Assembly: GCA_020249505.1 (NCBI GenBank)
Contig: JADCFN010000003.1
Span: 293,632 to 357,631, forward strand
Length of the DNA stretch: 64,000 bases
Reading direction: 5' to 3'
Origin: Roseomonas sp.
GTDB lineage: Bacteria; Pseudomonadota; Alphaproteobacteria; Acetobacterales; Acetobacteraceae
Part shown: piece by piece, positions 36,176 to 44,092 of the stretch
Numbering within the stretch: position 1 is the first letter of the stretch
Layout: each line of letters begins with the position of its first letter
Translations under genes and position numbers: made by a program
Notes under the pieces: model-generated
The model's input: the letters and a program-made list of their open reading frames with translations, nothing else
Database searches by the model: none
What the model was told of the DNA's origin: nothing

Positions 36176-37435
36176 TCAAAGAAAGAAGAACGCCAGCGCC
36201 CCCACAGCGCCGGCCGCCAAGGAAAGCCCAGCATAGGCCACACCATAGCGCCCACCACCCAAGGCAAGGGCATAGCCAGCTTTGGCGCAGATATTGACCG
36301 CAACCGCCATCAGTACCGCCTGGGCGGCGAATTCCAGGCTGATCGTCCCCGGCGCCAGCAGTGGCACGGAAAGCGCCACCGCATCCACATCGGCAAGGCC
36401 GGTGATGGCCGCCACGGCCAATACCGCCTCTGGCCCCAGCCTCTCGGCGGCCAATTTGGAAATCAGCACCACGGCGGCGAGCAGCAGGGCGATTTTCAAC
36501 ACCGCAATGAGTTCGAAGGGATTGTCAGGCATGCTGGCCGCGGCGCCATCCGCCCCCGTGCGCCGCGCCAGGACAAAACCGGCCAAGGCCATGCCAAGCG
36601 CCGCGACGCCCAGGGGGGCAAACAAATACGCCGCAACGGCCGGCGCGATGAAGGCCACAATGCCGATGGTGCGCAGGCAGGAAACCGCGCCCGCCATGAG
36701 CGCCCCAGCAGCCAGCGCCAAACCCGCGCCCCCTGACGCTGCCGCGCGCGCATTGGCAAGCGTGACAGCCGTGGACGACACCAAGCCCCCCGCCGCGCCG
36801 CTGAACAGCAAGCCGCGTTCCGGCCCCATCAGCCTGACCGCGAGGTAGCCCAGGTAGGAAATCGCCGCGAGCAGAATGGCGAAGCGCCAAATCTTGGCCG
36901 GGTTCAGGCCACCCAGCAGGGCAATCGGTTCATCGGGGATCAGCGGCATGACCAGCAAGGTCATGGACAGCAGCATGAGCGCGGAGCGCAACTCGGACCA
37001 AGTGATGCGCTTCATCAGCCCATGCAGGCTCTCACGCGAGGCCAGGATGGCGGTCATGGCAACAGCCGCCGCACCAGCCACGGCCATATCTCCCAGCACC
37101 GCGAGCGCACCCAAGCCATAGGTGCCAAGCGCGGCGACCAGGCTGGTGGCCGAGACCTTGTTCTCAGCCTCCGCTTCGCGCAGCGCGAAGGGCAATTGCG
37201 CGGCAAGCAACGCCGCGAGCCCAAAGCCCAGCAGCAGCGCGCCCCCCGCTTGCCCAAGGGCTGCGGCCAGCGCCGCCATGACGCCGCCGAAAAGCCCGGT
37301 CAGCGCAAAGGTCCGCACGCCAGCGGTACGCCTGCCCGGCGCTTCCTGCCTTTCGCGCCAATGCCGTTCCGTGCCCACCAGCAAACCAATGGCAAGGGCG
37401 GCGGCCAGGCGATGGATCAGCTCCTCAGTGCCCAT
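36176..37435 (-). CDS. MgtC/DUF4010 family membrane protein
   Basis: Integral membrane protein of about 419 residues with 12 or more hydrophobic helices. The N-terminal AAALAIGLLVGTERHWRER is the MgtC-type signature; the C-terminal two thirds is the DUF4010 domain (GAAGGLVSSTAVTLANARA; GLADVDAVALSVPLLA). Family members are suspected ion or small-molecule carriers, but none has a proven substrate. The track start lies 73 codons upstream in sequence without membrane character; ATG 37435 opens the conserved part. It stands 65 bases before the ligase gene on the same strand and is divergent from moeB. Confidence 0.82.
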   Translation of the reverse strand: MGTEELIHRLAAALAIGLLVGTERHWRERQEAPGRRTAGVRTFALTGLFGGVMAALAAALGQAGGALLLGFGLAALLAAQLPFALREAEAENKVSATSLVAALGTYGLGALAVLGDMAVAGAAAVAMTAILASRESLHGLMKRITWSELRSALMLLSMTLLVMPLIPDEPIALLGGLNPAKIWRFAILLAAISYLGYLAVRLMGPERGLLFSGAAGGLVSSTAVTLANARAAASGGAGLALAAGALMAGAVSCLRTIGIVAFIAPAVAAYLFAPLGVAALGMALAGFVLARRTGADGAAASMPDNPFELIAVLKIALLLAAVVLISKLAAERLGPEAVLAVAAITGLADVDAVALSVPLLAPGTISLEFAAQAVLMAVAVNICAKAGYALALGGGRYGVAYAGLSLAAGAVGALAFFFL

Positions 37436-37506
37436 CGCGCCATAAGGCGCCAAGCGCTGCGCTATCGCAAGCGGAAAGCTTGCGCGCCTAGGGGCATCGC
37501 GGCCAT

Positions 37507-38337
37507 ATGAGGCGGATGTCGCTCTCCTTCTCCCGCGCGGAATTGCAGCGCTATTCCCGCCATATCCTGCTTCGTGAAGTGGGCGCGGTTGGCCAGGCCA
37601 AGCTGCGTGCCGCACGCGTGCTGATTGTGGGCGCCGGGGGCTTGGGATCGCCATTGGCGCTTTATCTGGCCGCGGCGGGGATTGGTACGCTCGGCCTTGT
37701 GGATCATGACGCGCTGGAGCTTTCGAATTTGCAGCGCCAGGTGGCGCATACCACCGCGCGGATTGGGGAGAACAAAGCCGCGAGCGCGGCCGAGACGCTC
37801 AAGGCGCTGAACCCGGAAGTGGCGGTGGATATCCATGCGCGACGGATGGATGCGACGGCGGCGCGCGATTTGATCCCCCATTATGATGTGATCTGCGACG
37901 GGACGGATAATTTCGAGACGCGCTTTCTATTGGGCGATGCCTGCCATTTGCTCGGCAAGCCCTTGGTGAGTGCGGCGGTCCTCCGCTTTGAAGGCCAGCT
38001 TTCGGTGTTTCATGGCCATGATGGCGCGAACCCCTGCCATCGCTGCCTGCACCCGGAACCACCGCCGCCCGGCCTGGTGCCGACCTGTTCCGAAGCGGGC
38101 GTGCTTGGCGCCGTAACGGGGGTAATGGGCACGCTGCAAGCGACCGAGGTGTTGAAGCTGATCCTTGGCATTGGCGATCCGCTGATCGGCAAGCTGTTGC
38201 TTTGGGATGCACTTGATGCGCGGTTTCGCACGGTGCGGCTGAAGCGCGACCCGGCCTGTGCGCTTTGTGGGCCGGAAGCGACCATCCGCGATCTTTCCGC
38301 CCATGAAAACGCGGCCGCGCCGGCCTGCCACGCATGA
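37507..38337 (+). CDS. moeB: MoeB/ThiF/HesA family sulfur-carrier adenylyltransferase
   Basis: E1-like enzyme of 276 residues that adenylates the C-terminal glycine of a ubiquitin-like sulfur carrier (MoaD or ThiS). Visible are YSRHILLREVG, the nucleotide loop VGAGGLGSP, SNLQRQ with the Arg finger, the adenylation Asp in DGTDNFETR, the PTCSEAGVLG cysteine block, and two zinc CxxC pairs (CHRC, CALC). No rhodanese domain is fused at the C-terminus. The start could be the ATG at 37507 or 37516. It overlaps the DsrE-family gene as ATGA, which suggests a sulfur-relay unit. Confidence 0.88.
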   Translation: MRRMSLSFSRAELQRYSRHILLREVGAVGQAKLRAARVLIVGAGGLGSPLALYLAAAGIGTLGLVDHDALELSNLQRQVAHTTARIGENKAASAAETLKALNPEVAVDIHARRMDATAARDLIPHYDVICDGTDNFETRFLLGDACHLLGKPLVSAAVLRFEGQLSVFHGHDGANPCHRCLHPEPPPPGLVPTCSEAGVLGAVTGVMGTLQATEVLKLILGIGDPLIGKLLLWDALDARFRTVRLKRDPACALCGPEATIRDLSAHENAAAPACHA

Positions 38338-38717
38338 GCGAAAAGCGCCCCCCGCTTGGGATTTTGCTGCTGGATGGCGGGCATGAACGCGCCCATTACG
38401 CCCTGGTGATGGCGAGCGGCGCGGCCGCCCTTGGCCGCGATGTGGTGCTTTTCGCCACCAATGGCGGCTGCCGGCTGCTTTTGGCCGATTGCCCGCTACT
38501 GCAAGACCCGCGTGAAGCCCATTTGGCGGCGCGCGGCGTGGCTGGGATAGGTACACTGCTGTCTGCCATCAGCGCCCTTGGCGTGCAGCGCATGGTGTGT
38601 GAGGCCGGGCTTAAGGCCGAGGATTTGGGCGCCGCCCCCTTTGCCCCTGGGGTGGAACGGGCTGGGGTGGCAAGTTTTCTCGCGGCCGTTGGCGCTGGGC
38701 AGATCGTCAGCCTGTGA
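38334..38717 (+). CDS. DsrE family sulfur-relay-like protein
   Basis: A 127-residue protein of the DsrE/DsrF-like fold. Family features: GILLLDGGHERAHYALVMASGAAALG at the N-terminus, VVLFATNGGCRLL, and a conserved late cysteine in MVCEAGLKAEDLG (C89), the position used for persulfide carriage in TusD/DsrE proteins. C46 and C53 are further thiols. The four-base overlap with moeB suggests it donates or receives sulfur in carrier thiocarboxylation. This is inference; no Moa or Thi genes are adjacent. Confidence 0.8.
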   Translation: MSEKRPPLGILLLDGGHERAHYALVMASGAAALGRDVVLFATNGGCRLLLADCPLLQDPREAHLAARGVAGIGTLLSAISALGVQRMVCEAGLKAEDLGAAPFAPGVERAGVASFLAAVGAGQIVSL

Positions 38718-39041
38718 CCCATCGGTGACGGGTCTCAGGATTCCTACCTGAGCTTCAGGCGCGAAAGCTTTGATTCATCGAACGATTCTATCAGACTTCT
38801 GCCTAAATCTTGTCATGATTGCCGTGGCAAATACCCCACATGCTGTGGGTATCGGGTAACGCTTGACCTGCCCTGTTCAAATGGCATAGGCGAAATTGTC
38901 GCGATTGTGTTTCTGGATGTTTCTGGCAGCCAGGGCGTGGTCAGCGGGACGGTTTGGGCTTGGCTGATGCGGGGGCATCGGCGGGGCTCTTGGGGGGCCG
39001 TTTCGGGGCGCAAATCCCAGACCCGATGGAGTTTATAGGGG
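38718..39041. other. 324-base gap with a possible small minus-strand gene
   Basis: No track ORF here is convincing. On the minus strand a 33-codon ORF (38877-38978, MPPHQPSPNRPADHALAARN...NRDNFAYAI) ends before a hairpin (38831-38852) that reads ATACCCACA-gca-TGTGGGGTAT then TT on that strand, with one bulged base, and could be its terminator. An overlapping minus frame ending at 38941 gives a Lys/Pro/Ala-rich tail (KSPADAPASAKPKPSR). A TTGACC with a poor -10 (about 38863-38892) is the best plus-strand promoter guess for the lipoprotein gene. None of these is certain. Confidence 0.3.
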
Positions 39042-40262
39042 ATGCACGGGTTTCGACTGGGCTATGGCCGTTTTCTGTTAATAGGGCTGCTGCTGGCAGT
39101 GCTTTCGGCTTGCGCTGATGGCGGCGGGCGCCACGCCAATGGGCCATTCTATAACCGCCCTGATAGTACGTCCCCACCCGGACCGCCCGGTGATCCCTGG
39201 GGGCCTTGGATTCGCGATGCGTCCCGCCGGTTTGACGTGCCTGACCTTTGGATCCGCGAAGTGATGCGCCAGGAGAGCGGTGGCCGGCCAGGTGCGACCT
39301 CTCGCGTGGGCGCCATGGGGCTGATGCAGGTGATGCCCGGCACCTACCGGGAATTGGCGCAGCGCTATAATCTGGGGCCTGATCCCTATCACCCATATGA
39401 TAATTTGCAGGCGGGTGCTGCTTATCTCCGTGAGATGTATCAGCTTTATGGCAACCCAGCCTTTCTAGCGGCGTATAATGCCGGGCCGAGGCGGTTGGAG
39501 GATTACTTGTGGGGCGGACGCGGCCTGCCGGATGAAACGCGCAATTACGTCGCCCGCGTCGGGCCACGCATCGCGAGCACGGCGCCAGCGCGCCGCGCCC
39601 CGGCCGAGGTTTATGCTGCGGCAGATATCGGCACGAGCATCCCGCGCGGACCACGCCGGATGGATGGCGGCACGATGGTGGCGCTGAACCAACAGCGCAG
39701 CCCAGCGCCAACGGTGCAAGTCGCCCAGGCCGCCGCCCCAGCCCCGGCTGCTCCGACGGGGACGCAGGTGGCAAGCCTTGGGAATGTGGTTCGCATGGAC
39801 CCCATCCCCGATGGCAGTACCTTCACCCCTGCAGAACGTCGGCGTGCCGGGCTTGATTCCGGTAGTTCAGCGCTCGCTTCGGCTTCCGTGGCGCCACCCG
39901 CGCCACGTCAGGCACCGGCCGCCGCACCATCGCGCAGTGGCCTTGGGCTTATCAGCTCTGCCCAGGCAGCGCCGGCTTCAGCCTTGGGCCGCCCCGGGTC
40001 CGTGCCCGCGCCGAGCAGTGGCGGCAATGGCTGGGCAGTGAGCCTTGGGCGCTTTGCCTCGGAAAATCTGGCGCGTAGCGCGGCTTCATCGGCGCGGTCT
40101 TCGGCCGGTGGCAATGGGCAGGCGGAGGTGGTGCGGGTCGCGCAGGGCAATAACGCTGCCTTCACCGCACGGGTGAAGGGGCTGACACGCGCCCAAGCCG
40201 AACAGACCTGCCAGAAGCTGCGCTCAGCCGGGAATTGCACGCTGGTGGCGCCCGGCGCCTAA
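39042..40262 (+). CDS. Lytic transglycosylase lipoprotein with C-terminal SPOR-like domain
   Basis: Peptidoglycan-cleaving enzyme of 406 residues. Signal peptide with lipobox LLAVLSAC (lipidated C24), then an SLT domain (about 50-170) with the catalytic Glu in IREVMRQESGG (E78), GAMGLMQVMPGTY and AAYNAGP. A long Ala/Pro/Ser-rich linker (about 180-325) leads to a C-terminal SPOR-like module (WAVSLGRFASENLARSA...AQAEQTCQKLRSAGNC), which in known proteins binds denuded septal glycan. GGAG lies 13 bases before the ATG. It is likely an outer-membrane lipoprotein acting at division sites. Confidence 0.88.
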   Translation: MHGFRLGYGRFLLIGLLLAVLSACADGGGRHANGPFYNRPDSTSPPGPPGDPWGPWIRDASRRFDVPDLWIREVMRQESGGRPGATSRVGAMGLMQVMPGTYRELAQRYNLGPDPYHPYDNLQAGAAYLREMYQLYGNPAFLAAYNAGPRRLEDYLWGGRGLPDETRNYVARVGPRIASTAPARRAPAEVYAAADIGTSIPRGPRRMDGGTMVALNQQRSPAPTVQVAQAAAPAPAAPTGTQVASLGNVVRMDPIPDGSTFTPAERRRAGLDSGSSALASASVAPPAPRQAPAAAPSRSGLGLISSAQAAPASALGRPGSVPAPSSGGNGWAVSLGRFASENLARSAASSARSSAGGNGQAEVVRVAQGNNAAFTARVKGLTRAQAEQTCQKLRSAGNCTLVAPGA

Positions 40263-40343
40263 GGGCGCAGGCGCAAGGCGTTAGCGCTTGACGTGCCCGG
40301 CCGCCAAGTGAAGCATGCCCGTGCCGCGTGACCGGGAATTGCT

Positions 40344-41858
40344 ATGCCGCAACTTGCGCTATGGGCCGCTTCCAGCCCCGACAAGCCAGCCGCCATTTTT
40401 CCCGATAGCGGCGCAGCGCTCAGCTTTCATGAATTGGATGCGCGCGCCAATCAGGTGGCGCATGGGCTTCTGGCGCTGGGCCTTGCGCCGGGCCAGGCTA
40501 TTGCCTTGCTTTTGGAAAATACCCCTGAGTTCCTGATCCTGACCTATGGCGCAAAACGCGCTGGGCTGATGGTAACGCCGCTATCAATTCACCTGCGCCC
40601 GAATGAGGTTTTGCACGTGCTGCGCGATTCGGGTGCCGTTGTGCTGGTGGCGGATGCCTCCCTTGCGGCGCTGGTCGCGAAGCTTGATCTTGACGGCGTG
40701 GCGCATCTTTTTGCTGTCGCCGGCGCATTGCCCGGTTTTGTGCCACTGGAAGCGCTGATGGCTGGCCAAGCCACCGTCTGGCCCCCGGGCGAAGTGCCTA
40801 TTGGGCGGGAGTTTCTCTATTCCTCCGGCACCACGGGCCTGCCAAAAGGCATCCGCCGCCCGCTGATTGCCTATGCCGATCGCCTGGCGCCGGAATTCGA
40901 TATGAGCTGGCAGCAGCTTTACGGGTTTAATGAAGCCACCATCTATCTTTCGCCCGCGCCGCTCTATCACGCGGCGCCCAATCGCTATGTGCAGCGCACG
41001 ATCAACCTGGGCGGCACAGCGATTATCCTGCGCAAATTCGATGCTACGCGCTGCCTTGCCGTGATGGCAGAATATGGCGTGACGCATAGCCAATGGGTGC
41101 CAACCATGTTTGTGCGACTGCTGGCCCTGCTGCCGGAACAGCGTGAAGCGTATGACCTATCGCGCCATCGCTGCGCCATCCATGCCGCGGCACCCTGCCC
41201 GGTGCCGGTAAAGCAGGCCATGCTGGATTGGTGGGGGCCGATTATTTGGGAATATTACGCGGGCAGCGAAGGTATCGGCACATGCGTTATTGATAGCGCC
41301 ACCTGGCTGCGCAAGCCGGGCAGCGTTGGTCGCCCGGATTATGGCCGCGTGCATATCCTGGATGATGCCGGCGAAGCGCTGCCACCAGGCGCAATTGGGC
41401 GCATCTGGTTCGAAGGCGGCGCGCGCTTTGCCTATCACAATGATCCGCTGAAGACGGCGGAAGCCTATAATGAGCACGGCTGGGCCACGCTGCATGATCT
41501 TGGCTGTTTGGATGAAGAAGGATTTCTGTTCCTGTCTGATCGGCGGGCTGATCTGATTCTCTCAGGCGGCGTTAATGTCTATCCCGCTGAAATCGAAGCC
41601 GTGCTGATGACCCATCCGCGCGTGAGCGAAGCAGCGGTGATTGGTGTGCAGGATGCCGAGTTTGGCGAAAGACCGCGCGCGCTTGTGGTGGCGCGAGATG
41701 GCGCCGGAGATGCCGCCCTGGCGGAGGAATTACTGACGCTTTGCCGCGCCGAATTGGCCGGGCCGAAGCAGCCGCGCGCGGTTGAGTTTGTCGCGGCATT
41801 GCCGCGCAGTGAGGCAGGAAAATTGCTCCGCCGGGTACTGAAGGAACGCTATCTGTAA
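40344..41858 (+). CDS. AMP-binding acyl-CoA synthetase
   Basis: Adenylate-forming ligase of 504 residues. Visible are FLYSSGTTGLPKGIRRPL (P-loop), the A5-like YYAGSEG, the reduced A7 HDLGCLDEEGFLFLSDRRADLILSGGVNVYPAEIE (A8), and the terminal PRSEAGKLLRRVLKERY with the A10 lysine. It resembles the class of long- or medium-chain ligases used in degradation. It is followed 203 bases later by a Bug receptor. The carboxylic acid substrate is unknown; the nearby acyl-CoA dehydrogenase and AMACR-like genes suggest branched or cyclic acids. Confidence 0.88.
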   Translation: MPQLALWAASSPDKPAAIFPDSGAALSFHELDARANQVAHGLLALGLAPGQAIALLLENTPEFLILTYGAKRAGLMVTPLSIHLRPNEVLHVLRDSGAVVLVADASLAALVAKLDLDGVAHLFAVAGALPGFVPLEALMAGQATVWPPGEVPIGREFLYSSGTTGLPKGIRRPLIAYADRLAPEFDMSWQQLYGFNEATIYLSPAPLYHAAPNRYVQRTINLGGTAIILRKFDATRCLAVMAEYGVTHSQWVPTMFVRLLALLPEQREAYDLSRHRCAIHAAAPCPVPVKQAMLDWWGPIIWEYYAGSEGIGTCVIDSATWLRKPGSVGRPDYGRVHILDDAGEALPPGAIGRIWFEGGARFAYHNDPLKTAEAYNEHGWATLHDLGCLDEEGFLFLSDRRADLILSGGVNVYPAEIEAVLMTHPRVSEAAVIGVQDAEFGERPRALVVARDGAGDAALAEELLTLCRAELAGPKQPRAVEFVAALPRSEAGKLLRRVLKERYL

Positions 41859-42061
41859 GCGGCTATCGCTGAGCAGGGCGCCATATCCTTTGCTGGCTGG
41901 ATTGCGCCAGGAAAAGACAAATTCATTTGGATCAGTTGTTTACATGCAGCCCGTCCGAGGCCGACGTCGTTCATGGCTTGGCTGTCGGTTGCTGACGTGC
42001 CAAGGGCGCCAAACATCTCTAAACGATTTCCGAAATTTCACCTTTGGCAGGAGAATGATGA

Positions 42062-43039
42062 ATGCGCCTTACCCGCAGAAGCCTTGTGGCGGCCAGCATG
42101 GCAGCGCCCCTTATCGCCCGGCCCCTTTACGCCCAAGGGGCTTGGCCGCAGCGGCAAATCCGCTGGGTGGTTCCCTTCCCGCCCGCGGGTACGGCCGATA
42201 TCCTGTCCCGCCTATTGGCGGAACGGGTCGCGGCACGGCTTGGTCAGCCGGTGGTGGTGGATAACCGCGCCGGGGCAGGCGGCACGCTGGCAGGTGCTAT
42301 AGTCGCGCAGGCGCGCGGCGATACCCATACCGTGATGGTGTCAAATTTCGCGCCACATGGCGTCTCGCCCAGTCTTTTCGCCAATATCGGCTATGATGCG
42401 GAAAGGGATTTCACCCATATGGCACTATTCGGCGCGCTGCCGATGGTGATTGCGGTCAATCCCAACCTGCCGGCCCAGAATATTCAGGAATTCATCGCAC
42501 TTGCGCGCCAGCGCGGGGCCGCGCTGAACATGGCCTATGGCGGCAATGGCACGGCTTCGCATCTGATCGGCCTGATCTTCCATCGCGCTGCCGGCATTTC
42601 GCCAACCTTCGTGCCTTATCGCGGTGCTGGTCCGGCGCTTGTGGATGTGCTCGCCGGCACGGTTGAATGCATCATCGAAACCCTGCCGGCAGCCCTTGGC
42701 CATATTCGCGCCGGGCGGTTGCGCGCGCTGGCCGTTAGCTCCGCCACGCGGTCAATTGTGCTGCCTGACGTGCCGACCTTCACCGAGATTGGCTTGGCCG
42801 AGGCGACAGGCGTGAATTGGTTCGGATTCTGCGGCCCGGCTGGCCTGCCGGAGCCGATTGTCGCGCGCTGGCTGCAGGAATTGCGCGAAGTGCTGAATAT
42901 GCCTGAAGTGCGTGACCGGCTGGTGGAACTGGGCGTTGAGGGCACCAACCTTGACCCGGCTGCGACTGCGGCTTTTGTCGGCCGCGAAGTCGCGCGCTGG
43001 CGCCAAGTGGTGCGCGACAATAACGTCACTGCAAACTGA
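42062..43039 (+). CDS. Bug/TctC-family solute receptor
   Basis: Periplasmic receptor of 325 residues. The leader MRLTRRSLVAASMAAPLIARPLYAQ has a twin-arginine TRRSLV and cleavage after YAQ or nearby. The mature domain shows IRWVVPFPPAGTADILSR, VVVDNRAGAGGTLAGA and VNWFGFCGPAGLPEPIV, the family blocks. AGGAGA stands before the ATG. It points at, and converges with, another Bug gene 54 bases away on the opposite strand. No permease gene is nearby. Confidence 0.9.
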   Translation: MRLTRRSLVAASMAAPLIARPLYAQGAWPQRQIRWVVPFPPAGTADILSRLLAERVAARLGQPVVVDNRAGAGGTLAGAIVAQARGDTHTVMVSNFAPHGVSPSLFANIGYDAERDFTHMALFGALPMVIAVNPNLPAQNIQEFIALARQRGAALNMAYGGNGTASHLIGLIFHRAAGISPTFVPYRGAGPALVDVLAGTVECIIETLPAALGHIRAGRLRALAVSSATRSIVLPDVPTFTEIGLAEATGVNWFGFCGPAGLPEPIVARWLQELREVLNMPEVRDRLVELGVEGTNLDPAATAAFVGREVARWRQVVRDNNVTAN

Positions 43040-43055
43040 AAGAACGGGGAAGCTA

Positions 43056-43083
43056 CCGAGCCAAGAAAGGCAGCTTGGCTCGG
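43056..43083. terminator. Bidirectional hairpin between convergent Bug genes
   Basis: CCGAGCCAAG-aaaggcag-CTTGGCTCGG is a perfect ten-pair stem with an eight-base loop, placed between two convergent stops (43039 and 43094). There is no strong T-run on either side. Its position argues for a shared transcript end. Confidence 0.6.
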
Positions 43084-43093
43084 CGGTTTCGCT

Positions 43094-44053
43094 TCACCCG
43101 CGCAAGCCAAGCCGGTTTACGCGCGCTTCTTCCTCATCAATCGTGCGCTTGATGAAGGCCGCGTAATCGGCAGGGTTCAGATATTCGACCGGCATATCCA
43201 GCCGATCGAGCGTTGCGAGATGCGAGGGATCGTTCAGCGCCGTGCGGAAGCCCTGATGCAGCTTTTCGACAATATCGGGGTCCATCCCGGCCGGTCCGAC
43301 CAACCCATAGGGTGAGGTGATCACCATATCCTGATAGCCAAGATCAAGCAGCGTCGGCACATCGGGCAGCTTGCGGCTGCGCTGCCGTGTCCAGACATTG
43401 AGCGCACGGAGCCGCCCTTCAGTAATCATGGGCAGCGTGCCGGAGCCGGCCGAGCAGGCTTCGATATGACCGCCGAGCAGGCTTGGTATGGCGTCCCCTT
43501 CACCGCGGAAGGGCACATGGACAATATCCAGGTTTTCACGCGTGGCGAGGTCAATATTCGCGAGATGCGGCGTGCCATTGGCGCCTGTATTGCCGATGCG
43601 CACCTCACCGGGACGGCGGCGCGCATCCGCCACCAGATCAGCCCAAGTTCTGTAAGGGCCATCACCACGCACGCACATGATGAACAGATAGCCGGTCAGG
43701 TGCATGATCGCGGTGAAATCAGTGCGCGGATTGAAGGGCATGCGCTGCATGAAGGGCAGGCGCATGGCCGGCAGCGGGAATTGCGCGATGGTATAGCCAT
43801 CCGGCCGCGCGCGGGCGACGCCGGCGGCGGAAAGTGTCGCCCCTGCGCCGGGGCGATTTTCCGTCAGCACCTGCACGCCAAAGGCGCGGGATGCGGCTTC
43901 GGCAAAGCCGCGCATTTGCACATCGGTGGCGCCGCCCGGCGGGAAGGGCACCAGCAGCGTAATGGGGCGCGATGGAAAGCTTTGCGCCGCCGCAAGACCT
44001 GGCGCGATGGCAGGTGCGGCGAGTGCGGTAAGAAGGATTTGCCGGCGTTTCAT
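43094..44053 (-). CDS. Bug/TctC-family solute receptor
   Basis: Periplasmic receptor of 319 residues with a signal peptide (MKRRQILLTALAAPAIAPGLAAAQ, cleavage after AAA or AAAQ). The ligand loop is ITLLVPFPPGGATDVQMRGF, followed by VLTENRPGAGATLSAAGVARA and SPYGLVGPAGMDPDIV. It follows the acyl-CoA dehydrogenase gene on the same strand after 39 bases, so it is probably the receptor for the compound degraded by that gene set. It lacks adjacent TctA/TctB. It is clearly a different paralogue from the convergent neighbour: the two share only family motifs. Confidence 0.9.
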   Translation of the reverse strand: MKRRQILLTALAAPAIAPGLAAAQSFPSRPITLLVPFPPGGATDVQMRGFAEAASRAFGVQVLTENRPGAGATLSAAGVARARPDGYTIAQFPLPAMRLPFMQRMPFNPRTDFTAIMHLTGYLFIMCVRGDGPYRTWADLVADARRRPGEVRIGNTGANGTPHLANIDLATRENLDIVHVPFRGEGDAIPSLLGGHIEACSAGSGTLPMITEGRLRALNVWTRQRSRKLPDVPTLLDLGYQDMVITSPYGLVGPAGMDPDIVEKLHQGFRTALNDPSHLATLDRLDMPVEYLNPADYAAFIKRTIDEEEARVNRLGLRG

Positions 44054-44092
44054 GTTTTTGCTCCCTGTTTTTTGTGTTCTTCGACCAAATGA

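Noticed and set aside
39039-39070. tmRNA-like 5' end: GGGGATGCACGGGTTTCGACTGGG resembles the ssrA start
   Set aside because: No T-arm, CCA end or tag reading frame in the same orientation nearby, and the bases encode the start of a good lipoprotein signal peptide.
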